This document shows, piece by piece, positions 44,539-57,161 of a stretch of DNA of 64,000 nucleotides. Position numbers and translations under genes: made by a program. The DNA comes from Camellia lanceoleosa (Eukaryota; Streptophyta; Magnoliopsida; Ericales; Theaceae): NCBI GenBank assembly GCA_025200525.1, contig CM045758.1, forward strand, positions 64,602,598-64,666,597, given 5' to 3'. Numbering within the stretch: the stretch's first letter is position 1; each line of letters opens with the position of its first letter. The notes below the pieces were generated by a model that saw only the letters and a program-made list of their open reading frames with translations, made no database searches and was not told where the DNA came from.

Positions 44539-45622
44539 CATATAATAATAATAACAATAATAATAATAATAACATGATTCAAATCTTCGCAATTACTAAT
44601 GGAGGATAATAACATATTGAAGAACTCACCATTTTTTTCTTAATTAAACAAATTTGAGGTTTAAAGTCATTTCTGAGGTACTTGGGAGCAATTCTCCATT
44701 TTTTTACCTTCTTTGGAGAATGTTTGGTAACTAAATATTTTAAGTAAAAAAACCAAATTATTCTCTTTATCTTTTTATATGTATTTTTTTAAATAAAAAT
44801 TTTAAAAAATTATTAAAAAAATTAATTTGTCAATCATGTTGATGACATAAAGAAGATGCTTATGCATTCCGGTGGGCTTGCATGGCCATTTCGCTTTATT
44901 TTCTGCCTTTAAATAAAACTGAAAAATTAGAAGTGGTTGGAAATAAATTCATTAAAAAATTAGAAGTGGTTGGAAATAAATTCATTTTCTGATAATGGTC
45001 ATGTGGACTCAATTATACGTCTGTCATCAAGATTATCAAGATTTTCAGCCTAAGATAGATTAATAATTATAAGAGGTGGCTCCTGTGGAGATTTTAATGT
45101 GAGGGAATTTGTGGAGTTTTATAAAATTTATTATGAGTTCTATTTGATGATTTGAATTGTTTAGTTTATAGGATTTTTGATTTATATTATCTATGAAAAA
45201 AATTTAGTTCAATTTAATAATAGTAATATTTTTATTTTATCGTATTTGTTTCTAAAAAATGAATAGTTTATTTGAAAAATATATTTGTTGTTTATTTTTT
45301 TTGGAGACAAATGTGATAAAATAAAAAAATTACGATTATTGGATTGAACTAATTTTTTTCATAGATAATATATATTGAGAATCCTACAAAATAAACAGTT
45401 TAAATTATCGAAACAAGACCCGTGGTGAGCCCTATAAGTCCCTCAAATTTTCTAATATTGAGATCTAAATATAAAAAGTTGAACTTATTCAAAAATAAAT
45501 AAATAATGGAGCCATATCCGCTTCAGTCCAAAATCTGGATTGAAAGGTGTTGTTTGAGCTTATGAGATTCAATATGGGTCACGTTTCAATAATTTGAATC
45601 ATTCATTTTATTGGTTACTTCG

Positions 45623-46158
45623 TGTGGGTGTTGATTTCCGACCACAACCAAAAGGGAAATTTAGCTGGAAAACACCGGCAGAATAGATTAAAGCCAACAC
45701 CCTGTAACAAGAAGATGAGAATACCGCGGTGGCTCGTTCACTTGGGAGCACTCCGACGATCAAGTCAGTAAACAATATCTCTCATATAGCAAATAGTGCT
45801 TAAACTCACAAGAAAGAACTTACCTCAAACCCACAAGAGTCCCTTGTTTTTATAACTTGTAGTGACCTGATCCCTTTACAAGCCTCACTTTAGTAGACTC
45901 AGGCTCAATACTTATCCTGGACCTTCACCTAGATAGAGATAAACTCTTCTTGAGCCTTATCTTTATCTAGAATGAGATCCTTCTCTGTTTTAGGACTCTT
46001 GCCCCCTTATTTGCTTCTCTTGGATTCCGGTATCTCCGTAGATAACCTCGGCCTAGCCGAGATCATTTCGGCAAATATGACCAAACTATGTGACACCTCG
46101 GCTCACACTTCGACATCACCTTAGCCACGTGCTGTCACTCAAAAAATACGTCCCCACA
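45623..46158 (-). mobile_element. Solo LTR in copy C
   Basis: Same position and orientation as in A and B, with CTTCG on both sides (45618-45622, 46159-46163). Confidence 0.85.
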
Positions 46159-46623
46159 CTTCGTATATTTTATTTATATAAAAAAACAGATCAATAGGAT
46201 AATTATAACATATTTAATTTATTACATTTACCATTAAGAAAATGAATGATAATTATGTTTTTTAAAATAAATTATAGATTTTTTTAACAATAAATGTAAT
46301 AAATTAAATAATCTATAATTATCGAATCGATTTAATATTTTATATAAATAAAATACATAAAATATTTAATAAAATAAATAATTTAAATTATCCAAATGAA
46401 AACGTGTTGAACGTCACCAACCTAAACAACGGCTTCCGGTCTTAGATTTTGGAATGGCGGGTCGTCCACCATAAATAATATACAAAGACTCAAAATGATA
46501 TACAAAGACTCAAAATTCTATATATTAAACAAGCTTTTTGAGCGTTGCATGCATGAATTCCAACGTAATTACAACGCATTATTGAATTATTCTTTTTTAA
46601 TATGATTAATATTAAACAATAAC

Positions 46624-46984
46624 CAGTGGTTACTTCAGAAATTTTTGTCAGTAGTTTTAATCAAAAACTTAAATATCATATATTTTAAAAAAAATTCACA
46701 TTAATCATTATATCACATATGGAGAAAAAATCAACAAATTAATTTAAATTCTCAAATTATAAATAAAAATATTTCAATATATTGATACTATTATTTAAGT
46801 AAAAAGACATGTTAATACACGAGCTTCTACAATTGACCACGACGAGATTTCATATTTTGAAATCGTTGCATAATAAGCTCATTATCAACACTATCAAATA
46901 GTGGGTTCAAAAGAATAAGATTTAAAACTATAGGTTCAAAGTTGTATTTTAGTGGGTTCAATTACTAATTTTTTTCTTAAAATC

Positions 46985-47033
<49 letters not shown>

Positions 47034-47084
47034 TCAGCCAGGGGGTTCGGGTGACACCCTGGCCAAGCCTTGGAGGCACCCCTG
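46624..47084. mobile_element. Non-autonomous hAT-like element (only in copy C)
   Basis: The ends CAGTGGTTACTTCAGAAATT and CAGGGGTGCCTCCAAGGC (read inward) are hAT-like. Flanks ACAATAAC (46616-46623) and ACAATGAC (47085-47092) form an 8-bp target duplication with one change; copy A shows the empty ACAATGAC site. It includes an (AAT)n tract at 46986-47032. Confidence 0.8.
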
Positions 47085-47339
47085 ACAATGACTAGTCCAG
47101 ATTTTGGACTGGCGGATCCTCCACCATAAATAATATACAAAGACTCAAAATTTTATATATAAGTGGTGTTATATATATTAATTAGTGTATTAATATTAGC
47201 ATTTTGAAATTAATTTTACTTAATTTTAAGAAGTATTGAAAACTTAAGTCACATATTTGAATTATTATGAAATTAAGATTGTAAAACTTTTACATAGTAA
47301 AAAATAAAATAAAATTAGCATTAGAGTATATAACTCTTG

Positions 47340-47650
47340 TGGCATTGTGGTAAGACCTTGGGGTTTAAGCCCCAAGGTCACAAGTTCAATTCCCTCATTG
47401 GGCCAATCTCTTGGGCGAAGCACTGTTAGTTAGAAGATTGGACCTCAAGTTGTCTAGTCAGCACTTGGTGTGGGTTCAATGCTCCCCCGCTGTGCGAGTC
47501 CTGACTTAAGCGGAGGTCGGGGCAAGTTCCCAAGTTATAGTCTCCTCGCTCGGAACGGCTAACAGGACACCTTGGTGATCTTTGCAAGGGGCGCTGCCTT
47601 GGACCTGCGGGAGGGTAGGGAGGATTTTCCTGTAATAAAAAAAAAATGTC
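47340..47650 (+). mobile_element. tRNA-derived SINE
   Basis: The A-box-like TGGCATTGTGG (47341) and B-box-like AGTTCAATTCC (about 47382) are about 40 nt apart. Between them lies a perfect hairpin CCTTGGGG-TTTAAG-CCCCAAGG type. A moderately GC-rich body of about 240 bp ends TTTTCCTGTAAT-A(10). It is not a tRNA gene: there is no cloverleaf, and the B box is followed by a long body. Confidence 0.7.
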
Positions 47651-49403
47651 TAGTTCTAGCATTTTTTTATCTTTTTAGACTAAAAAGTTGAGGGAAAAAA
47701 TATAAATGTTTATGTTAACTTTTTGACTTTTTATGAAAAAATGTGTATTAAAAAATTATATAAATTAGTGTGTAGGGAAAAATTAGGATTGAGAGTTGTG
47801 CAGCGGTAATTTTTGACTTTTGATAAATAGTGATAACTTTTTAACTTTTTGAGAAATTTTTTGACTTTTTAACTTTTTTTATACTTTCTAAACTAGTTTA
47901 ATAATGACCCATGCGTATTGTTAAATAAGCACGACTTATGGGTGAGTTGAGATGATCTAAATAAATATATTTTTTGACTTTTTATGAAATATAGGTTTGG
48001 TATGAGTTAAGTTTGAAGTGATGTGCTAGAGAGGTAATGTGACTTAAATAAGATAATGTGACTTAAATATGATAATAACTTTTTAATTTTTTGATTTTTT
48101 TTAAAATAATACCAAACAAGGCCCTAGTTTAATAATGACCCATGCATTGAAAGCAACGCGGTCACATGGGTTCTTGTTGACCAACTCAAGTATAAAAAAT
48201 GTATACAAATTAATAAACTTTATAAAATTGGTTTATAATAATGGAACTTTAAAATATTCTTTTTATGGGAAACTTTAAAATATTAAAGAAGACAAATATT
48301 AGAAATTCTAAAGTTTAGACTTATAAAAGAGTTGAGTTTATATACTTGAGTGTGTTATAATTTAATAATGTGCACTTATTATGTTATATTATTAAGTGTC
48401 AAATTAGGGTAGCATTTTTAAAATTTCAAACTTTCTACTCTAAAATATTAGAAATTTTAAAATTTAAAATAAAGATTTTCTAATGTAAATCATTCGCAAA
48501 TGGTACTCAATTCTATAAGTCATAATGGATCCATTGCTTAAAAGATTTTCCTTTTTGTATCTTCATTTCAATTCCTTTAATGTACTCACTCCAAGATATA
48601 AGATTTTTAACGATCAATTATTTTAATCTTTAAAATCATTATTTTGATCTCTAAATATTTTTAGTGACAAAAATAAATTCGTCACCAAAAACATCGCACT
48701 AATCTTATTTTGGCCTGTGTTCAACTTGTTTTACCAAAAAATATTTCACACAAATTTTGTGAAAAAAACATAAACGGTTTTAAAAAGTTAGTTATTCACA
48801 AACAAAATGTGTGGCATAATTAGTGTAACGTGAATCACACCAAAATAGATACGAGCTACACTTTGATAACATTTTGAATAATTTTTTAAAATTCCATAAT
48901 ATAGCAGAGCGATGATTGAGACTTCCATCCTCACAAGACTCTCATAAGACCCCCACAAATTTGGACCACTCATGATGTGCACCCCATACATGCATGAGTG
49001 GACCCCACACATACATAGAGAGTCAGGATCATTTTGGAGTGTGGGGGTCATTCCCAAAGGGGATCCCAAACATTAACCTATTGCTATTGATACTTCATTC
49101 GGAAGAAAAATAAATAAATATTCTTATTATATTTTTACTATTGGCATTTTTATTTTAAAATAAAATTAAGTTGTACTTTCATAAGTAATTGTAATCGGTG
49201 TTGTAAGTGACTATTCATTTTATTTTGAATAAATTACGCTTTGCACTCATGTATTTTACATCAAATCTTACTTTGATTTCTATACATGAAATTATGACAG
49301 TTAACCCCTATACTTTTTGTCAAATCCACTTTGATCTCTACACAAAATCGTGACAGTCAACTCCTTATACTTTTGATCAATTCTCACTTTAGTCCCTACA
49401 TAA
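47651..49403. other. AT-rich insert DNA with MITE remnants
   Basis: 47655-47900 is related to 54425-54665 (both with TTAACTTTTTGACTTTTTAT). 47961-48125 is related to the Tourist family at 26076 and 33740 and ends ACCAAACAAGGCCCTA. 48130-48230 is related to the 149-bp array. A stem GGACCACTCATG / CATGAGTGGACC at about 48961-49002 marks another hairpin element. No gene is supported. Confidence 0.55.
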
Positions 49404-50942
49404 GTGTTAATGTTTTCATTTTTCTACTCAATTGTTTAAATTTTTAATAGAATCCAGTTATGTAATTACAAAATGATGGCAAGAGAGGAAAATCATCCCC
49501 ATTTTCTACCAATATACTTTGTTTCAAAATTTACATTAAATTATAACTATATTAAGTTTAAAAAATTGTAAACAATTCAAAAGATGAATTAAAATTTTGT
49601 ATAAATTGGAATTACGAAATTTTATTTTCCATAGTAACACAGTCTTCTGTCTATTCCTTTTTCTTTTTTTTTTCTTCGATTTCTCTACTGCCTTTTTGAT
49701 TTCGAAAGTTCTATTTTCTTACATCTTCGTTTCAATTTTCAGCATACAAATATATATATATATATATATTGTATTATATAACTCTCACGTATTTATCACA
49801 TAGAAAAAAGTGTGTATTTGTGAAAAATATGGATAATTTTTCTCTTACCCTCATTTCACATAATAAGATTCTGTTAAAAATTTAAAGAATGAAGTGGCAC
49901 AAGAGAGTCATTGCCACTTGTGCAATGACCAAAGTGAGATTTGATCAAAAGTGCAGATGGTTGACCTTCACCATTTCATATGAAATAACTACAGTAAGAT
50001 TTGACTAAAAATATAAGGGATTAACTGTTATGATTATGTGTAAAAATCAAAATATGATTTTGTACAAAATATAAAGGTACAAAGTATAATTTTTCCTTTT
50101 ATTTCATTGTACTTGAGATATATTGTAATAAAAAACAAAAAGGGTATAAAGGACTTAATTTTAATTGATTGATAATTTATTCGTTATACAAAAATAAACT
50201 AGAAACATTTCAATCTTATTGATAAAAAGGAAATTGATTTTTTTTATAATTTTGAAAAAGAAATTGATTGGTTACATTTTTAAAATATGATTAAGGAAAT
50301 TGATTTTTTTATTGTAATTTTGAAAAAGAAATTGATTCGCCACATTTTTTTAATATGATTTCCAAACCACACGCAATCAATGAAAATTGTCATTTTTTTG
50401 TCCAAAAGCAAGCACTACTAGTCCTGTTTGGTGCAGCTTAAAAGCTACTTATTTTAGCTTTTAATTTAATTTAAGCTATTTTAATGTGTTTGGTTTAGCT
50501 TATAGTTTATAACTTTTTGGAAGTCAGAAATCAGCTTATTCTTTGAGTGGGACAGGAGATGCTTAATTTATAAGTCAGAAATCAGCTTATGTTCATAGTT
50601 ATAAGCTATAAGTTGTTTAGGCATAAGCTATAAGCACTTTTCCACAACTCTACCAAACAAGGCCACTATCATAGTTGGTAAAATCCCTTTGTCGAACCCC
50701 ACTCCAATAAAATAATCTACGTTGAAATCATATATCAAATCATACAAATCATATATAAAGAAATTATACAAATCACCTGTCCTTAGTATTGAATTATTCA
50801 ATAATTTTAATTTGCACAAATATAGGCTACTTGAAAATTATTAAATAGTTGTAGATACATTATTGACATAATTTATGTAGTGATTTTAAAATATATATAT
50901 ATATAAAAAAAAAAAGACCTAGGTTGGTTATCTTTGATTTTT
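49404..50942. repeat. Duplicated segment E1
   Basis: It begins GTGTTAATGTTTTC and ends ...TTTTTCGGTGACTC. It matches E2 (53203-54412) along its length. It differs mainly by a hAT-like MITE at 50421-50663, which E2 lacks. Short frames inside are not conserved as proteins. Confidence 0.85.
50421..50663. mobile_element. hAT-like MITE in E1 (243 bp)
   Basis: The ends GTCCTGTTTGGTGCAGCTTA and ...CTACCAAACAAGGC are inverted repeats, with repeated CTTATAGCTTAT-type motifs inside. Flanks CACTACTA and CACTATCA suggest an 8-bp duplication with two changes. E2 shows the approximate empty site (AAGCACTAATATATCATAG). Confidence 0.65.
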
Positions 50943-51059
50943 CGGTGACTCACACTATTGTTTCACCTCTTAATTATTTTACTACATTGTTAATTACAAG
51001 CATTACATAAACAATAGTAACATTTGATCCTCTAGAATTCTTAAATGATGACTGACTTA

Positions 51060-51287
51060 GGTCTCGTTTGAGAACAGGTTAATTTAGTAATTTTTTAGTT
51101 ATTTGGCTAAAATATGAGTTAAAAAAAATTAATATGTTTAGGATGACTTTTTGACTTTTTACAAAAAGATGTGTAAAAAATAGAGAAAAAAGATAATCTT
51201 TAATTTTTTGATATAAATTATTGATATTTTAACTAATTTAATAATTTTTGACTTTTTAATTAAAAAGTTCAATTACGAAACGGGGTC
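51060..51287. mobile_element. Tourist-like MITE (228 bp)
   Basis: It is flanked by TTA (51057-51059, 51288-51290). The ends GGTCTCGTTTGAGAACAGG and ...TACGAAACGGGGTC match. It is related to 33494-33722 (shared TTAGTTATTTGGCTAAAATA-type segments in opposite orientation). Confidence 0.75.
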
Positions 51288-51296
51288 TTAGTTTAA

Positions 51297-51910
51297 TAAC
51301 AACTCAAGCATTGAAAGCAACGCAGTCATGCCGACCATTCAAATGGTTAGTTGGCCAAATCAAGTAGAAAAGTTTTATATAAATTAATAAATTTTATAAA
51401 ATTTTGTTGATGATAAATATAATATATAATAATAAAATTTTAATTTAATAATCACCATGCGTTGAAAGTAACGTGGTTAGTGGACCATTCACATGGTTAG
51501 TTGGCCAAACCAAGAAGAAAAGTTTATACAAATTAATAAATTGTATAAAATTTTGTTGATAATAAATGTAATATATGATAATAAAATTTTAATTTAATAA
51601 TGACCATGCATTGAAAGTAACGTGGTTAGCGAACCATTCACATGGTTAGTTGGCCGAATCAAGAAGAAAAGTTTATACAAATTAATAAATTGTATAAAAT
51701 TTTGTTGATAATAAATGTAATATATAATAATAAAATTTTAATTTAATAATGACCATGCGTTGAAAGTAACGTGGTTAGCGGACCATTCACACAGTTAGTT
51801 GGCCAAATCAAGAAGAAAAGTTTATACAAATTAATAAATTTTACAAAATTTTGTTGAAAATTAATGTAATATATAATAAAATTTTAGTTTAATAATGACC
51901 CATGCGTGGA
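51297..51910. repeat. Tandem array, ~149-bp unit, about four copies
   Basis: The GGTTAGTTGGCC motif recurs at about 51345, 51495, 51644 and 51793 (spacing 149-150). Each unit contains ACCATGCGTTGAAAGTAACG and AAATTAATAAATT. The array is truncated at both ends. Single diverged units lie at about 48130 and, inverted, at about 56815-56890. Confidence 0.88.
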
Positions 51911-53202
51911 AACAAACGCGGTTACGGAGGAAAAATTATCGATTGATCTTGGGGCGTCACATGGTCATGTCCCAGATCAATCACAATTCGTTATATTTTT
52001 TTAGGTTTTCAATTACTTAACACAAGTTTTATATCTTTTTTGGAATGTTTGAATAACCTCTTATTTCATATCTTTTTAGTTTTTATACTCTTTTTGAAAT
52101 ATTTGAAGAATTTCATATATTTTTGGAATGTTTGAATAATCCCATATTTCAAGTCATTTTTGTACTCCTTTTAGAATGTTTGAAGAATCTAATATTTCAA
52201 GTTATTTCAAATAAAAAAGATTCATATATAAAAATTCATTTCAAATTTGATTCTCATATGTTGTGTATCTTATCTTTCTAGCACAAAAGAAAAAAAAAAA
52301 AAAAAAAGGTATAACCGTAAACAAAATTTCCAAATGATATATTAAATCTATTTTTCCAAAATTAATGTGATTAAACGGATCACCATCTCTCAATATGAGA
52401 TTTATAGGTAAATTTTTTGTTTAAGAACTCACTTTAGCCATTATAAAGGCAATTAGAAATGGTACCCCCCCCCCCCAAAAAAAAATGATTTGAACTATTT
52501 ACTTTTTAAACCACAATATTTAAATTATTCATGAAAAAAAATTAGATCAATATAACTATATTAGTTCATGACAAAAATAAGTGCAATTAGTATTTAAAAA
52601 CTTGATCATTCATTTTTTAGAAAATAAATGTAATGAACTAATGTGACTAGGATTATTGGATTGACCTGATTTTTTTATGAATAATTTACACTTTGTGATC
52701 TAAAATATGAACGGTTCGTATCATCCAAACGATAATAGGCTCCACAAACCAAAACAATATGATCCAATCTAGAAACTAAGCCCAAACTATAATATGTCAA
52801 AACAACTAATTATTTTAGTATTAATGTTTTTTATATGCTTAATTTTTAGCTAGTAAATCAACTTTTTAATTAACTCTAAGAAAAAACTTTAAAAAGTGAC
52901 ATCATCATTATATAAGTCATGAACATTTTTCTCCATTTTTAAGGCAAAATATGTTTTACGCCTTCTGTTTTATTTCATGTTTGTAAAGTAAATTACACTT
53001 GCCTCTCACATCATTTAAAAAAAAAATACAGTTAATCTAATTACATTGACCTTTCATAAAAGTTTTAATTCACATAATACTTAAGTTATTTTTCATCAAT
53101 ATAAATGAAAAAAATGAAGTTATAATCTCTTTCATACTAAAATGTTTACTTACCATTATTTATTTAAGTATCCAACTATCATTGGTATTAATGTTTACAC
53201 AA
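51911..53202. other. AT-rich DNA without a supported gene
   Basis: It contains repeated TTGGAATGTTTGAATAA-type stretches (52040-52200), a poly-A run near 52290 and a C(13)A(9) tract near 52467. No frame resembles a protein. Confidence 0.6.
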
Positions 53203-54412
53203 GTGTTAATGTTTTCCTTTTTCTACTCCATTGTTTAAATCTTTAACATAATCCAGTCATGTGATTACAAAATGATGGCAAGAGAGGAAAATCATCCTCA
53301 TTTTCTACCAATATACTTTATTTCAAAATTTACATCAAATTATAACTATATTAAGTTAAAATAAATTGTAAACAATTCAAAAGATGAATTAAAATTTTGT
53401 ATAAATTGTAATCACAAAATTCTATTTTCCATAGTAACACAGTCTTTTGTCTATTTTTTTTTCTTCGATTTCTCTGTTGCCTTTTTTATTTCGAAACATT
53501 TTCTTACCTCTTCGTTTCAATTTTCAGCATACGAACATATCTATATATTGTAATATATCTCTCATGTATTTATCACATAGAATAAAGTGTGTATTTGTGA
53601 AAAATATGGATAATTTTTCTCTTACTCTCATTTCACATAACAAGATTCTGTTAAAGATTTAAATAATGAAGTAGCACAAGAGGATCATTGACACTTGTGT
53701 ATGGATCAAAGTGAGATTTGATAATAAAAAAAAATACAGAGGGTTGACCATCACGATTTTGTATGAAATGGCTAAAGTACGATTTGACCAAAAATGTAAT
53801 GGATTAACTATTATGATTTCATGTGTAGAGACCAAAATATGATTTTATGCAAAGTACAATAGTGCAAAATATAATTTACTCTTTTATTTCATCGTACTTA
53901 AGATATATTGTAATAAAAAACAAAAAAAGCATAACGTAATTTTAATTGATTGATAATTTGTTCGTTGTACATAAATAAAGTGGAAACATTTCACTCTTAT
54001 TGATAAAAAAGAAAGTGATTTTTTTTAATTATAGTTTTGAAAAAGAAATAGATTGGTCACATTTTTTAAAAATATGATTTCCAAACCACACACAATCAAT
54101 GAAAATTTTGTCATTTTTTTTTGTCCGAAAGCAAGCACTAATATATCATAGTTGGTAAAATCCCATTGTCGGACCCAACTCAAAGTTGAAACCATATATC
54201 AAATCATACCAATCATATATAAAGAAATTATACAAATCACTTGTCATTAGTATTGGACTATTCAATAACTTTAATTTGCATAAATATAGGTTACTTGAAA
54301 ATTATTAAATAGTTGTGGATACATTATTGACATTATTTATGTAGTGATTTACAAATATATATAAAAAAATTTTAAAAAAACCTAAGTGGGTTATTTTTGA
54401 TTTTTCGGTGAC
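53203..54412. repeat. Duplicated segment E2
   Basis: Second copy of E1 in the same orientation, 3.8 kb downstream. It lacks the 243-bp MITE. Confidence 0.85.
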
Positions 54413-55550
54413 TCGGTGTCCTAAATAAGTATACTTTTTATCTTTTTGGACTAAAAAGTTAAAAAGAAAAATATGTGAATGTTTGGGTTAACTTTTTGAC
54501 TTTTTATAAAAAATATGTATTAAAAAATTGTATAAATTAGTGTGTAGAAGAAAATTAGGATTGGATATTATGCAGCCGTAATTGTTGACTTTTGGTGAAT
54601 AGTAATAATTTTTTAACTTTTTGACTTTTTAACTTTTTTGAGAGTTGCCAAACTTAACCTTATAGAATGGAGTACTATTTGCGCATGATAGTCGTTATTT
54701 TAAATTCAGAATTACTTTTTTCAAATAAACAAAATTTATAATAATCTAAAAAGTACAAATCATTGAACAATGCTCTGGTTTGTAATATAAAAAGGTTCAA
54801 CACATTTTATCTACCATCTTTTTTATTAATTTTTTTTTTTTATATTATGAATGAAGAAGTATAATTAAGATTTAATTAATATATTGTGAAATGTATATAC
54901 AAAATGAATTTAATTTACACATTAATGCTCCTAATTAAAATTCTAATAAAATCCCTTCTATGGGATGATTTTTGCTTACCCCAACCCATGTGAATAGGCC
55001 GCTTTGCAGTGTACACATGGATCAATTATTAACCTCAATGGCTTGTGAGTGACCCATTGCATTAATCAATCTTATAAAAATGTTTTATTATGGAATCCTT
55101 GTCATACTGTTAATCTATATTTAATGTATATCTTGTTCAATAATTCAAAGTTTTATTGTTGTATATTATATAGTAAGTTTTTTAAATATTAATTTATATA
55201 ATATTTTCAATCACATTTTTTCGATACCAATCAATGTGAGTAGCCCATTTTGTTTGGGAGATTTTATTTGTATCCAAAAAATTATTAAGTATTATTCTCA
55301 ATACACCTTATGTTTTTTCTCGAATTACCCTTCAAGATACACTCAGATAATACACAATTCAAAAATCTTAAATTACACTACTTTAAAAAATCTTTTCAAA
55401 AATCCTTTTGATGCTTGTTTCAATTGATCATTTTCAATTATCTGGGGGAGGTAATTTATTCCATTTTCATTTGCGTTCTGACTTGTAGCCATTGGTGTTT
55501 CAACTTATTTTGGTATTAGGGATTTCTTGAGCTTAGAGGAAAAAAATGAA
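54413..55550. other. AT-rich DNA with one MITE remnant
   Basis: 54425-54665 matches 47655-47900. The remainder shows no gene and no clear repeat. Confidence 0.5.
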
Positions 55551-56080
55551 GGGGAATGCACCAATAAATTCCAAATTAATAACTTATATACTGTTTAGTC
55601 TTAAAAGTTTTTTTTATAGACTGAAAGGTTCCATTACAATGGTAATAACATCAGATACAATGTTAATAACATCAAAGTAATGTTACAAATATTAGATTTC
55701 AAACATTTAATGTTCATCAAATTTCAATAATGTTTGAAATTATAGGATGACAAACATCTAATGTTCATCAGATTTCAATAAATTTTGAAATTATAGAATG
55801 AAACATCAGATCATTTACATCATACTGATGTAAAAATGAGACTAATGCTATGTTTGGTTGGGGGATTTGTGGAGGAATTTCGAAAGGGAAAGGGAAAAGG
55901 TGTGTGAAATTAGGTGAAATATAGGCATGTTTTATTCACATTTCACCTACCTTTTTCATTTCTCTTTCCAAATCCCTTCCTAAATCCCCCAACCAAACAC
56001 ATCATAAATGGAGCATAAGAAAACTTTTAGGACTGAATAGTTTAACTTTTCAAAAATTAGGACTTATGGATAAATTTTCT
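55551..56080. mobile_element. Non-autonomous MULE (530 bp), relative of the 6.4 kb element
   Basis: A perfect 9-bp target duplication, AAAAATGAA (55542-55550, 56081-56089). The start GGGGAATGCACCAATAAATT is near-identical to the start of the large MULE. The end ...GGACTTATGGATAAATTTTCT matches its right end. A Tourist MITE is nested inside. Confidence 0.88.
55846..56004. mobile_element. Tourist-like MITE nested in the small MULE
   Basis: The inverted ends share TTTGGTTGGGGGATTT / AAATCCCCCAACCAAA and are flanked by TAA (55843-55845, 56005-56007). Confidence 0.8.
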
Positions 56081-57020
56081 AAAAATGAAATATAGAAAAG
56101 GACTTCCGAGGAATATGCAAAAATAAAAAAGTAAAACAGAGGCAAAAAAAAAAAAACTGATCAAATAGTAAACAATACTCAGAGTCTCAAGTTTGTATCA
56201 CCATGTAGTTGCATTCCTCAAACCGTCTTTGGCTTTTAAAAGTTATTTTGATTGGCCTCAAAGCTTTTCCACTGCGCAAGTTCAGGAAAACCACTCAATT
56301 GATCTTAGATGGTAAATTTTGGTGGAGTGAATTGGAATTCTGGAGTGGGGCAGCAGATGAAAAAAAAAAAAAAAATTTTAAAACTTATTAATAAAAAATA
56401 TAAGGTGTGAATATAAAAAAAATAATTTAAACTTATTAAATTTATTAAGAGAGTTGAATATAAAAAATATGAGTGTACTATAAGAAAAAATAATTTTTTA
56501 TTTTAAAATTTGATATGTATTGTCCTTATTAATAAATTTACATTAATATATAATAAGAATTAAAATTTTAACATGTTAACTAAACTAATGTGTTTTATTA
56601 TTTAGCTGCAAACAGAATTATTATTTTATTTTCACCCCATGGGCCATTCATAAACTCCATTATGAGGTGTGAGGTGAGGGATCCACTTTGTTTTGGGTGA
56701 AAAATTATTAAATAGTGTTTTTAGTATAATGTGACAATTTATCTTAATTGTGTTTATATGATAAAAATTAAATTAATGAAATGTGAGATTTGCATATGAA
56801 ATAAACTTTTCAACTTGATTTGGCCAACTAATCATGTGAATGGTCGGCGTAATTGCGCTGTTTTCAATGCTTGAGTCATTATTAAACTTTTTTTTGAACA
56901 GTCATTATTAAACTGAATCGGTAAATATTTACGAATTCTAGAGTATCAAATGTTTTTGATTGTTTATGTAATCCTTGTAATTAATAATGTAATAAAAGGA
57001 TTCAGTGGTGAAACAATACT
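56081..57020. other. AT-rich DNA; right end inverted relative to 50945-51390
   Basis: 56805-57020 is the reverse complement (diverged) of 50945-51390, for example ATTGTTTATGTAAT and TCTAGAG blocks. No gene is supported in the rest. Confidence 0.55.
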
Positions 57021-57161
57021 AATGAATAGTTTTTCAATATTTTGCATACTTCTTAGAAAATAAGAAAATAAGTGAGTTAAAAACAATAAACTCGAAAAGA
57101 ATATTTAGAACACTTGCGTATGATACTTTATGTAGATTTATATAGAGATGAAATTTTTATA

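Larger units (their letters stand above)
44539..47339. repeat. Triplicated unit, copy C, left part
   Basis: It matches copies A and B from the AAT tract onward, and carries the solo LTR and one hAT-like insertion (46624-47084). It stops at TATATAACTCTT (47339). The sequence that follows in copy A reappears at 57021, so copy C is split. Confidence 0.88.

Noticed and set aside
47340..47400. tRNA gene
   Set aside because: A- and B-box-like motifs are present but no cloverleaf can be formed, and the sequence continues into a poly-A-tailed SINE body.
51297..51910. CRISPR-like regular repeat
   Set aside because: The units are contiguous 149-bp tandem repeats with no unique spacers, in a plant genome.
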